Shown: positions 25,507 to 32,674 of the stretch, in pieces | Numbering within the stretch: the first letter of the stretch is position 1 | How the letters are laid out: every line of letters starts with the position of its first letter | NCBI RefSeq assembly: GCF_001424145.1 | Contig: NZ_LMQM01000005.1 | Coordinates: 1 to 62,272, forward strand | From: Chryseobacterium sp. Leaf404 | GTDB taxonomy: Bacteria > Bacteroidota > Bacteroidia > Flavobacteriales > Weeksellaceae | Direction: 5' to 3' | Length of the DNA: 62,272 bases | Notes under the pieces: generated by a model | Databases searched by the model: none | Seen by the model: only the letters and a program-made list of their open reading frames with translations | Told to the model about the DNA's origin: nothing | Position numbers and translations under genes: made by a program

Positions 25507-26130
25507 GATTTTATTCAGGTCACTACACGTGCGTAGGAAATCAAGTGTTTGTTAGGGCTTATCGGATTTTTTGGAAGTCAATACATACGCGTGAGAAATC
25601 CTGCTTTAAACTATGCTCAAAGATTTTTTTGGAATCACAACGCGTGTACAGGAAAAGCCCGTTTAAACACCATGGGAAGATTTTTGGGCAGTCACAACAC
25701 GTGCGTGTGGATTCTTGTTTTAAATGAACTGTGAAGATTTTTTCGAGGTCATACACGCATGCGCGAAAATCTGGAAAATTCATATTTCAATAAAAGCGAC
25801 TTTTCCCGTATTCATAGTGCTTCTTTAGATTTTTTGGAAGTCATACGCGTGTGCGTGTGATATGGAAAAAATCTTGCTGCGCTCTGAGGCCTGATATGAG
25901 TATTATTCACATCTGGTGTAAGAATTAATTACTTCAGGTTTCTTTGCTTTCCCAAACGGGAAAGCGAACAAGGGTTATTGCTCAAAATGGCAAAAAGTAA
26001 ATACGATGATTGTCGTTTTTATAAATCCATCAATTCATGTTTTTATCGCTTAAAAATGGATAAATTAAAACTCCCTATTCATAGTACATTGAAGATTTTA
26101 TTGAGGTCACAACGTACGCGCGTGTGAGAG
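25507..26130. repeat. Seven degenerate repeats with strictly alternating purine-pyrimidine cores
   Basis: Units start at 25507, 25565, 25622, 25679, 25736, 25828 and 26094; the first five are spaced 57-58 bp. Each reads GATTTT, about 10 bp, GTCA, then a tract alternating purine and pyrimidine for 11-18 bases, often followed by GAAATC. The tracts differ: TACACGTGCGTA, ATACATACGCGTG, ACGCGTGTACA, ACACGTGCGTGTG, CATACACGCATGCGCG, CATACGCGTGTGCGTGTG and ACGTACGCGCGTGTG. Alternation is kept while sequence is not. Confidence 0.8.
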
Positions 26131-26139
26131 GGTCTGTTT

Positions 26140-26577
26140 GCTTCATCAAAAACCGAAGCAAAATCTGAGGGTACGAACATTTTTCTTTACCTATAAAACT
26201 GAACGAAATGAACGCCTTAAAATTAAACGAAGGTAACTACTTAAAAAGGGGAATTCCCATCTTTAAAAATCTGATTCAATTCACTGAGCGTAAAATTTCG
26301 TCCAGTGAGGAATTAGTTTATATTAGTTAATATGCTTCCGGCGGTAAAAGCGGAAATTCCCGTTTTTATGGAAATGAATATTTTCAGACGTTCGTCATTG
26401 AGAGGAGAGGGATAACTTTACTTTTAGGCTTGCCCAATTTTGGGCAGGGTTCACCATCATGGTGAAGGGTGGAAAATCAATTATAATATTTACAACATCA
26501 CTTACAACAAATTTTAATTAGGGAGAATTTTGCCTATTTAGAATACCTCATAAATTTGCTTCGGTTTTTGATGAAGC
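26140..26577. repeat. 438-bp segment bounded by exact 23-bp inverted repeats
   Basis: GCTTCATCAAAAACCGAAGC plus AAA at 26140-26162 is the exact reverse complement of 26555-26577. Inside is a 40-codon frame (ATG 26208, MNALKLNEGNYLKRGIPIFK) that meets TAA at 26328 and continues open in the same frame for about 45 more codons (SRFYGNEYFQTFVIERRGI). No transposase and no clear target duplication are visible. Confidence 0.6.
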
Positions 26578-27129
26578 GAGTAAAGGTCGCTGTGTTTTAT
26601 GTTACCCACCCCAACTTTGGGGAGGCCTAATCGGACGATATTCCGGCCAAATTAAAAAGGGTTGCTTACTATTTCATGGAGGTGGATGATTGTCCAGATT
26701 TGGACAATCCTGACTGATGAAGTTAATCATAGAATTACGAACAACCTGAGCCATTATTTTATGGAGCAGGTTTTCCCTAGATGCGGTGAAAACTAAATGC
26801 CCGTAATTCCGTGTGTTTTATAGCCCTAACGATTTGTTAGGTCTGTTTTTATCTGCCATCGGCATTACCGATATTATAAAAGTGCAGATTTGCAGGTTTA
26901 TCAATTCGGCCAATATTCCGTCCGATCGCTTCAGAAATTGATTTTGGGCATAAAAAAAAGCCTAAGCAAAATGCTACAGGCTCAAAAATGACTGATCAAA
27001 TATAGTGATATTTCAATGATTATCAAAGTGTTAACTTTTTATTATTGATAATATTTCCGCTATTTCAGTTTCTAATTCGGAAGCGTGGCGGAAGTGTAAA
27101 GGATTGGAAATCATCATGATATAGTAATA

Positions 27130-27151
27130 TTCCGCGTTTCCGCGATTCCGC
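27130..27151. repeat. Right copy of the 22-bp inverted repeat
   Basis: Exact reverse complement of 4370-4391. It lies 111 bp inside the right att core and is preceded by a diverged GCGGAAG unit near 27084-27092. Confidence 0.7.
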
Positions 27152-27261
27152 CCTGAATAATGTGTATATTTGAATAAGCAAACAATAAATAAAATAAGGT
27201 TTTACTACAATATTTGCTACAATATAGATGTAACTATCTGATTATCAATATTTATATGTAG

Positions 27262-27276
27262 TCCCTCCAACTCCAC
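27262..27276 (+). other. Internal att core: right end of element 1, left end of element 2
   Basis: TCCCTCCAACTCCAC, identical to 2850-2864. TACAATATTTGCTACAA (27205-27221), a near copy of the left arm-type site, lies about 40 bp away. Confidence 0.85.
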
Positions 27277-27278
27277 TT

Positions 27279-27317
27279 AAAACCCTGTAAATTACTGATT
27301 TACAGGGTTTTATTTTT
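27279..27317 (+). terminator. Terminator following the internal att
   Basis: 14-bp perfect stem AAAACCCTGTAAAT/ATTTACAGGGTTTT, 5-nt loop, then ATTTTT. It is positioned to terminate ssrA if element 1 is absent. Confidence 0.85.
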
Positions 27318-27326
27318 AAAGATGCT

Positions 27327-27339
27327 AGTGTAGGTGCTA
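27327..27339 (+). repeat. Left TAGGTGCTA arm-type repeat of element 2
   Basis: AGTGTAGGTGCTA matches AGTTTAGGTGCTA at 53895-53907 (one mismatch) near the other end of element 2. Direct orientation, so a candidate integrase arm site. Confidence 0.5.
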
Positions 27340-27483
27340 TATTAAATTCTATTTTATTAAGAATTATCAAATAATTACCATCATACTTTGCCAATGATAA
27401 CAAATCTAGCTCTCTTATTGCATTTACTTAAATAAAATAATCATATTATAACTATCAAAAAGAAATAATTTCATAATTTTGTT

Positions 27484-27876
27484 GTGTTGAAAACTTTTAG
27501 TAAACATATCAGCTTTATTATCTTACTATGTTTGGGCTTTTTTCTAATTCCAAGCTTAAGCTATGCTTGTGCAAAAAAAACAGCTAATACAGAACAGAAA
27601 AGTTGCTCTAAAGATCAATATTCAAAATCAGAACATAAAAGCAGATGTAAGAATCAGTCCTGTACTAAGTGCAACGATGGTCACGACTGCAACGGTAAGT
27701 GTAAACACAGTTCTTGCAAATGTAGCACTTCTTCATCTTCATTAAGTTTACCTATACTGGTAGATATAAAAACAGAAAACCACTTTGCAGAAATTAAAAC
27801 GCAAAAATTCGGTTTCAAACAAACCTATTATTCTTCGGGTTACCATTCTTTTTGGCAACCGCCTAAAATAGGATAA
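27484..27876 (+). CDS. Exported Cys/His-rich protein, DUF6660-like
   Basis: 130-aa exported protein. After a signal peptide (ISFIILLCLGFFLIPSLSYA) comes a Cys-rich block at about 35-80 (CTKCNDGHDCNGKCKHSSCK), and the protein ends SFWQPPKIG. The same WQPPKI end occurs in the protein at 46214-46540, and such proteins sit beside metal-efflux genes in Bacteroidota. A periplasmic metal-binding or sensing role is likely but unproven. The start is GTG 27484 or TTG 27487; TAATTTTG at 27474-27481 directly before it looks like a -7 box, so the annotated start is uncertain. First gene of the copper operon. Confidence 0.6.
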   Translation: MLKTFSKHISFIILLCLGFFLIPSLSYACAKKTANTEQKSCSKDQYSKSEHKSRCKNQSCTKCNDGHDCNGKCKHSSCKCSTSSSSLSLPILVDIKTENHFAEIKTQKFGFKQTYYSSGYHSFWQPPKIG

Positions 27877-27971
27877 AACTATGGCTTGTTAGCCACAGTT
27901 ACGTCTTGTCGAGAACTAAATCCGGTTTTCGCAATCCTTTTATATATCTTATTAATTTTAAAATTTTCAAA

Positions 27972-28841
27972 ATGAAGTCAATATCAAAAATATTGATGGT
28001 AATCACCGTATTACTATCAGCAGTAAACAGTTTTGCACAAATCAAAAATGCAAAAACAGAAACCGTAAAAATATATGGTAACTGTGATATGTGTAAAACC
28101 ACAATTGAAAAAGCAGGAAACGTAAAAAATGTAGCCACAGTAGAATGGAATAAAGACACCAAAATGGCTACACTTAAATACGATGATAAAAAAACAAGCC
28201 AGGATGAAATACTGAAACGTATTGCTTTAGCAGGGTACGACAGCGAGAAATTTTTAGCTCCAGATGATGTATATGCTAAACTATCCGGATGCTGCCAATA
28301 CAACAGAGAATTAAAACCAGTTGCAAAAGTTGAAGTTGCAAATATGGATATGAAAGCAGAACACGGTAACCACAACTCAAAAGAAATGACAACTACCCAA
28401 AATGCACCACAACTGAAAGCAGTTTTCGATAATTATTTTTCTGTGAAAGATGCTTTGGTGAAAACCGACGCAGGTACTTCATCCGCAAAAGCTTCTGAAC
28501 TGATAAAAGCAATTAAAGCAGTAGAAATGACAAAACTTTCCAACGAAGAACATACCGTTTGGATGAAAGTAATGAAAGATTTAACTGCTAATTCAGAAAA
28601 AATTGCAGTAGCAAAAGATGTTACCAAACAAAGAGAAATTTTCGCTTTACTGGCTAATAATATGTACGAATTAGCCAAAGTTTCAAAACAAGAAACACCT
28701 GTTTATTATCAGCATTGCCCAATGTACAATAATGGTAAAGGAGCAAATTGGCTAAGCAAAGAAGAAGCAATTAAAAATCCGTATTACGGCTCCAAAATGC
28801 TTACTTGCGGAAGCGTACAGGAAACTATTAATAACAAATAA
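27972..28841 (+). CDS. Exported HMA plus DUF3347 copper-binding protein
   Basis: 289-aa exported protein: signal peptide (MKSISKILMVITVLLSAVNS), then a heavy-metal-associated domain (VKIYGNCDMCKTTIEKAGNV, CxxC ligands). A linker follows and then a C-terminal DUF3347 domain with the signature HCPMYNNGKGANWLSKEEAI and NPYYGSKMLTCGSV. DUF3347 proteins act with copper resistance systems in Bacteroidota. An in-frame extension upstream has no signal peptide at its start, so ATG 27972 is used. The DUF3347 domain is repeated in 29415-30074. Confidence 0.85.
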   Translation: MKSISKILMVITVLLSAVNSFAQIKNAKTETVKIYGNCDMCKTTIEKAGNVKNVATVEWNKDTKMATLKYDDKKTSQDEILKRIALAGYDSEKFLAPDDVYAKLSGCCQYNRELKPVAKVEVANMDMKAEHGNHNSKEMTTTQNAPQLKAVFDNYFSVKDALVKTDAGTSSAKASELIKAIKAVEMTKLSNEEHTVWMKVMKDLTANSEKIAVAKDVTKQREIFALLANNMYELAKVSKQETPVYYQHCPMYNNGKGANWLSKEEAIKNPYYGSKMLTCGSVQETINNK

Positions 28842-28853
28842 AACGCAATTGTT

Positions 28854-29375
28854 ATGGAAAGTATGGAAAACCAACACGAAATACAACACAATCATAAGAA
28901 TGAAAAGCATAATACTAATCATTCTTTAGCAATGTACAAACGCTTTACTGTAATGGCTGTTGCTATGTTCATAGCTATGTACTTCATTATGTATGCTATG
29001 ATTGACGGCTTACAGAACCTTATCCTGAACATCAATAATTTATATATGACATTGCTGATGATTTCTGCAATGTTGATCATAGAACTATTGATAATGAAAG
29101 GAATGTATGAAAACAAAAAAATCAACTGGGCAATCATAACGGTTTCCTTTGCGATTGGCATCTTTTCTTGGTTTGGTATTCGGGAGCAAATAAATGTGGG
29201 CGATAAGGAATTTGTAAAAGGGATGATACCGCATCACGCAGCCGCATTATTAATGTCTGAAAAAGCAAAGCTTACCGACCCCGAATTGATACAGTTACAA
29301 AAAAACATACTGGAAACACAGGCACAAGAAATCGAATTTATGAAGCATAAGCTAAATGAATTTGAAAACAAATAA
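28854..29375 (+). CDS. DUF305 family membrane-anchored protein
   Basis: 173-aa protein. His-rich N-terminus (HEIQHNHKNEKHNTNHS), three hydrophobic segments at about 30-105, then a DUF305 domain with the GMIPHHAAALLMSEKA signature and a C-terminal amphipathic helix. DUF305 proteins are ferritin-like and are frequently found in copper-resistance clusters. 12 bp after the previous gene, so one operon. Confidence 0.8.
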   Translation: MESMENQHEIQHNHKNEKHNTNHSLAMYKRFTVMAVAMFIAMYFIMYAMIDGLQNLILNINNLYMTLLMISAMLIIELLIMKGMYENKKINWAIITVSFAIGIFSWFGIREQINVGDKEFVKGMIPHHAAALLMSEKAKLTDPELIQLQKNILETQAQEIEFMKHKLNEFENK

Positions 29376-29414
29376 ATAAGATAAAGTTCTTCAATAATAT
29401 CAAAAGTAAATAAA

Positions 29415-30074
29415 ATGAAAAATATAATTTTCTCAATCATTACATTAGTAACAATTGCAACGGTAACAATTTCCTGCAATCAATCTTCAAATAAAAATAG
29501 CGACCAGCAAGCTAATGATAGCACAACAATTGCTGCAACTCCGGAGTTACAATCACCTATACACAATGATACGGTAGCAACTGTTACTTCAACGGATACG
29601 TCTTCTCAAGAGGCAGAAAAATCCGATGTGAAGCAAACTCAAAAGTTTACTATCGCACCTATAATTAAGGATTATTTGGCTTTAAAAAATGCACTTGTTG
29701 CAGATAATGACAAAACAGCTGCTAATGCAGGAAAGCAATTGTTTACTACCTTAAAAAATGTGGATATGAACGCTATCCCAGCAAATAAACATAAAGAATA
29801 TATGGAAATAGCTGAAGATGCCAAGGAAAATGCAGAACATATTGGCGACAACGCAGGAAAGGTAGACCACCAAAGAGAACATTTCGCATCCTTAAGTAAA
29901 GATGTTTCCGACCTTATTACCTTGTTTGGAACTACACAAAAGCTGTATCAGGACTTCTGCCCAATGTACAATGACGGCAAAGGTGCTATTTGGATTAGCG
30001 AAGCTAAGGCAATTAAAAATCCTTATTACGGTAGCCAAATGCTTACCTGCGGTTCTGTGAAAAAGGATTTATAA
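29415..30074 (+). CDS. DUF3347 lipoprotein
   Basis: 219-aa lipoprotein: lipobox TISC at about residues 18-21, a low-complexity Ser/Thr/Asn linker, then a DUF3347 domain ending FCPMYNDGKGAIWISEAKAI and NPYYGSQMLTCGSV. The conserved Cys and Met residues are candidate copper ligands. It is a paralogue of the C-terminal domain of 27972-28841 without the HMA domain. Confidence 0.82.
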   Translation: MKNIIFSIITLVTIATVTISCNQSSNKNSDQQANDSTTIAATPELQSPIHNDTVATVTSTDTSSQEAEKSDVKQTQKFTIAPIIKDYLALKNALVADNDKTAANAGKQLFTTLKNVDMNAIPANKHKEYMEIAEDAKENAEHIGDNAGKVDHQREHFASLSKDVSDLITLFGTTQKLYQDFCPMYNDGKGAIWISEAKAIKNPYYGSQMLTCGSVKKDL

Positions 30075-30075
30075 A

Positions 30076-30546
30076 ATGAAAAAAGTAATAAAGATAATTT
30101 TGGCAATAGTACTGTTTTTTTTTATTGCTATACAATTATATCAGCCTGCCCTCAATGTAAATAAGGGGCAGGTTGACAAAACCGATTTTGCAAAAGTTTA
30201 TACCGTTCCGGAAAATGTGCAAAACATTTTACAAAATGCCTGTTACGATTGTCATAGCAATAATACCAAAAATACGTGGTATTCCAACATACAGCCTATG
30301 GCGTGGATGATGAAAAGGCATATTGATAATGGCAAAGAAAAATTAAACTTTAGTGAGTTTGGCAGTATTAGTAGTCGAAGGCAAATAAGTAAATTGAAAG
30401 GAATAGCAAACCAAATTAAAGACGATGAAATGCCTTTAGCTTCATATAAAATAATGCACAGCTACGCAAAGCTCTCAAAAGAGCAAAAAAGTTTGATAAT
30501 GGATTGGATGAACAAAAAAGCAGACAGCCTTTCAATAGAAAATTAA
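30076..30546 (+). CDS. Haem-binding-domain protein (c-type, CxxCH)
   Basis: 156-aa protein with one N-terminal membrane anchor (IIKIILAIVLFFFIAIQLYQ) and a single CYDCH haem c attachment site near residue 56 within the haem-binding domain pattern (NNTKNTWYSNIQPMAWMMKR). Likely a periplasmic electron carrier tied to the copper oxidase step. It starts 1 bp after the preceding stop. Confidence 0.8.
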   Translation: MKKVIKIILAIVLFFFIAIQLYQPALNVNKGQVDKTDFAKVYTVPENVQNILQNACYDCHSNNTKNTWYSNIQPMAWMMKRHIDNGKEKLNFSEFGSISSRRQISKLKGIANQIKDDEMPLASYKIMHSYAKLSKEQKSLIMDWMNKKADSLSIEN

Positions 30547-30631
30547 AAGCAGTGGACAAAAAAAATATTAATCACCATTCTTAAAACAATCTATATTCGC
30601 AAAAAGGATTGTTGCAAATAAAATTATTTAT

Positions 30632-32671
30632 ATGGAACATCAACATACAGAAAATAAAGAAATCCATACAGGGCATGACATGAGCAATATGCAGCATGGA
30701 GCAAACCCATCAATGGGCATGGCAGGACATAACCACCATGCCATGATGATTGCCGATTTTAAAAAAAGGTTTTATGTTGTGCTCATCCTAACCATTCCAA
30801 TCATGTTGCTATCAACCATGATACAACATTTTATGAAAGTTGATTGGCAGTTTGCAGGTTCGCAATACATACTCTTTGCATTGTCAACCGTTGTGTTTTT
30901 TTATGGCGGCTTTCCATTTTTAAAAGGATTGGTTGACGAAGTAAAAGCAAAGAACCCCGGCATGATGTTTTTAATCGGCTTCGCCATAACAGTTGCTTAC
31001 ATCTACAGCGTTGCAATTGTGTTTGGGTTACAGGGTATGGATTTCTTTTGGGAATTGGCAACCCTAATACTCATAATGCTTTTGGGGCATTGGATAGAAA
31101 TGAAATCCGTTGCAGGAGCTTCAAAAGAATTAGAATTATTGGTGCAGTTAATGCCAGCCGATGCACACATGGTAATGCCAAACATGGTGCATGATGTGAA
31201 GACCGACACATTAAAAAAGAATGATATTATTTTAGTAAAGCCGGGTGAAAAAGTAGCAGCAGATGGAATAATATTAGAAGGCGAAAGTTATCTGAATGAA
31301 AGTATGCTTACAGGCGAGAGCAAACCTGTACAAAAAGTAAAAGGCGATAAAGTAATTGCAGGTGCGATCAACGGTAATGGCTCAATAAAGGTTACCGTTT
31401 CTCATGCTGCAAAAGACTCTTATTTATCGCAGGTTATAAAGTTGGTTGATGATGCACAAAAATCTAAATCACAAACGCAGCTACTGGCAGACAAAGCGGC
31501 AAGGTGGTTAACCATCATTGCATTGGTTACAGGCGTGGCCACATTTTTATATTGGTATCTCACAGGCCAATCATTGGCCTTTGCAATGGAAAGAATGGTA
31601 ACCGTAATTGTTATTTGCTGCCCTCATGCTTTGGGTTTGGCAGTACCATTGGTTGTTGCAAAATCAACAGCATTATCAGCTAAGAATGGTTTACTTATTA
31701 AAAATCGTACAGTGTTTGAAAATTCAAGAAAAATAACCACTATCGTTTTTGACAAGACAGGAACATTAACTGTTGGAAGATTTGAAGTGTCAAAAATTGT
31801 ATCGCTGCAAAAAGAGTTCAATGAAAATGAAATCATTCGTCTTGCGTCTGCATTAGAACAAAAATCAGAACATCCTATTGCAACAGGCATTTTGCAAAAA
31901 GCAAAAGCCCTATCGATCACCATTCCTGAAACGGAAAACTTTAATGCCATAACAGGCAAAGGAGTTGAAGCAATGGTTGAAGGCGAAAAAATATTGATAG
32001 TCAGTCCGGGATATTTAAAAGAAAATAATTTAGCAATTCCCGAAGGCTTTAATGCCAAAGACACAGAAACGGTTGTGTTTGTAATCGTAAATAATGAGTT
32101 GGCAGGTTATATTGCTTTGTCAGATGAAATTCGACCTGAAGCTGCCGAAGCAATAAAGACCTTGAAAGAAAATAATATCAAATCTATTTTACTTACCGGT
32201 GATAATAACAAGGTAGCAAAAAGTGTAAGCGATACGTTGGGCATGGATAGTTTTATTGCCGAAGTATTACCACATCAAAAATTAGAAAAGATAAAAGACC
32301 TGCAAAGCAATGGCGAATTCGTAGCTATGACAGGTGATGGCGTAAACGATGCACCAGCATTGGCAATTGCAGATGTTGGTATTGCAGTTGGAAGCGGTAG
32401 TGATATTGCAGCCGAAACCGCAGGTATTGTTTTAGTAAACAGTAACCCTAAGGATGTTGTAAATCTTATTTTATTTGGCAAAGCCACCTATCGTAAAATG
32501 ATACAGAATTTAATTTGGGCTACGGGTTACAATGTAATCTCATTGCCTTTGGCAGCAGGTGTTTTGTACAAGCAAGGCATATTGTTAAGCCCAGCCGCAG
32601 GTGCGGTTTTAATGACGGTTAGCACAGTTGTAGTTGCAATCAATGCAAGTTTTTTAAAAGTAAAAAAATAA
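30632..32671 (+). CDS. copB: Copper-translocating P1B-type ATPase, CopB type (CPH)
   Basis: 679-aa P1B ATPase. A His/Met-rich N-terminus (HDMSNMQHGANPSMGMAGHN) replaces HMA domains. The transmembrane metal site is CPH (VIVICCPHALGLAVPLVV), which defines the CopB subgroup for Cu(I)/Cu(II) or Ag export. DKTGTLTVG (phosphorylation), SEHPIATGI (HP nucleotide site), TGES (actuator) and GDGVNDAPALAIADVG are all intact. Length is normal. Middle of the copper operon; 85 bp separate it from the haem protein. Confidence 0.92.
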   Translation: MEHQHTENKEIHTGHDMSNMQHGANPSMGMAGHNHHAMMIADFKKRFYVVLILTIPIMLLSTMIQHFMKVDWQFAGSQYILFALSTVVFFYGGFPFLKGLVDEVKAKNPGMMFLIGFAITVAYIYSVAIVFGLQGMDFFWELATLILIMLLGHWIEMKSVAGASKELELLVQLMPADAHMVMPNMVHDVKTDTLKKNDIILVKPGEKVAADGIILEGESYLNESMLTGESKPVQKVKGDKVIAGAINGNGSIKVTVSHAAKDSYLSQVIKLVDDAQKSKSQTQLLADKAARWLTIIALVTGVATFLYWYLTGQSLAFAMERMVTVIVICCPHALGLAVPLVVAKSTALSAKNGLLIKNRTVFENSRKITTIVFDKTGTLTVGRFEVSKIVSLQKEFNENEIIRLASALEQKSEHPIATGILQKAKALSITIPETENFNAITGKGVEAMVEGEKILIVSPGYLKENNLAIPEGFNAKDTETVVFVIVNNELAGYIALSDEIRPEAAEAIKTLKENNIKSILLTGDNNKVAKSVSDTLGMDSFIAEVLPHQKLEKIKDLQSNGEFVAMTGDGVNDAPALAIADVGIAVGSGSDIAAETAGIVLVNSNPKDVVNLILFGKATYRKMIQNLIWATGYNVISLPLAAGVLYKQGILLSPAAGAVLMTVSTVVVAINASFLKVKK

Positions 32672-32674
32672 AAA

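Larger units (their letters stand above)
25403..27261. other. 1.86-kb non-coding right end of element 1
   Basis: No convincing gene. From left to right it holds short hairpins (25457-25472, 25946-25965, 26432-26447, 26451-26467, 26609-26622, 26688-26709, 26825-26841), seven repeat units with alternating purine-pyrimidine tracts (25507-26130), a pair of 23-bp inverted repeats (26140-26162 and 26555-26577), a 24-bp imperfect inverted repeat (26630-26653 and 26903-26926), a terminator-like AGCCT/AGGCT stem near 26958-26982, and integrase-type sites next to attR. This could be a replication, packaging or transfer region; that is inference. Confidence 0.55.

Noticed and set aside
25545..25783. Overlapping frames on both strands through the 57-bp repeats, encoding 19-residue repeats
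   Set aside because: 57 bp is a multiple of three, so any repeat of this length stays open in several frames. No start context or family features.
25507..25863. CRISPR array because of 57-58-bp periodicity
   Set aside because: The intervening segments resemble each other, the repeats are degenerate, and the variable part is the alternating tract inside the repeat. No cas genes are nearby.
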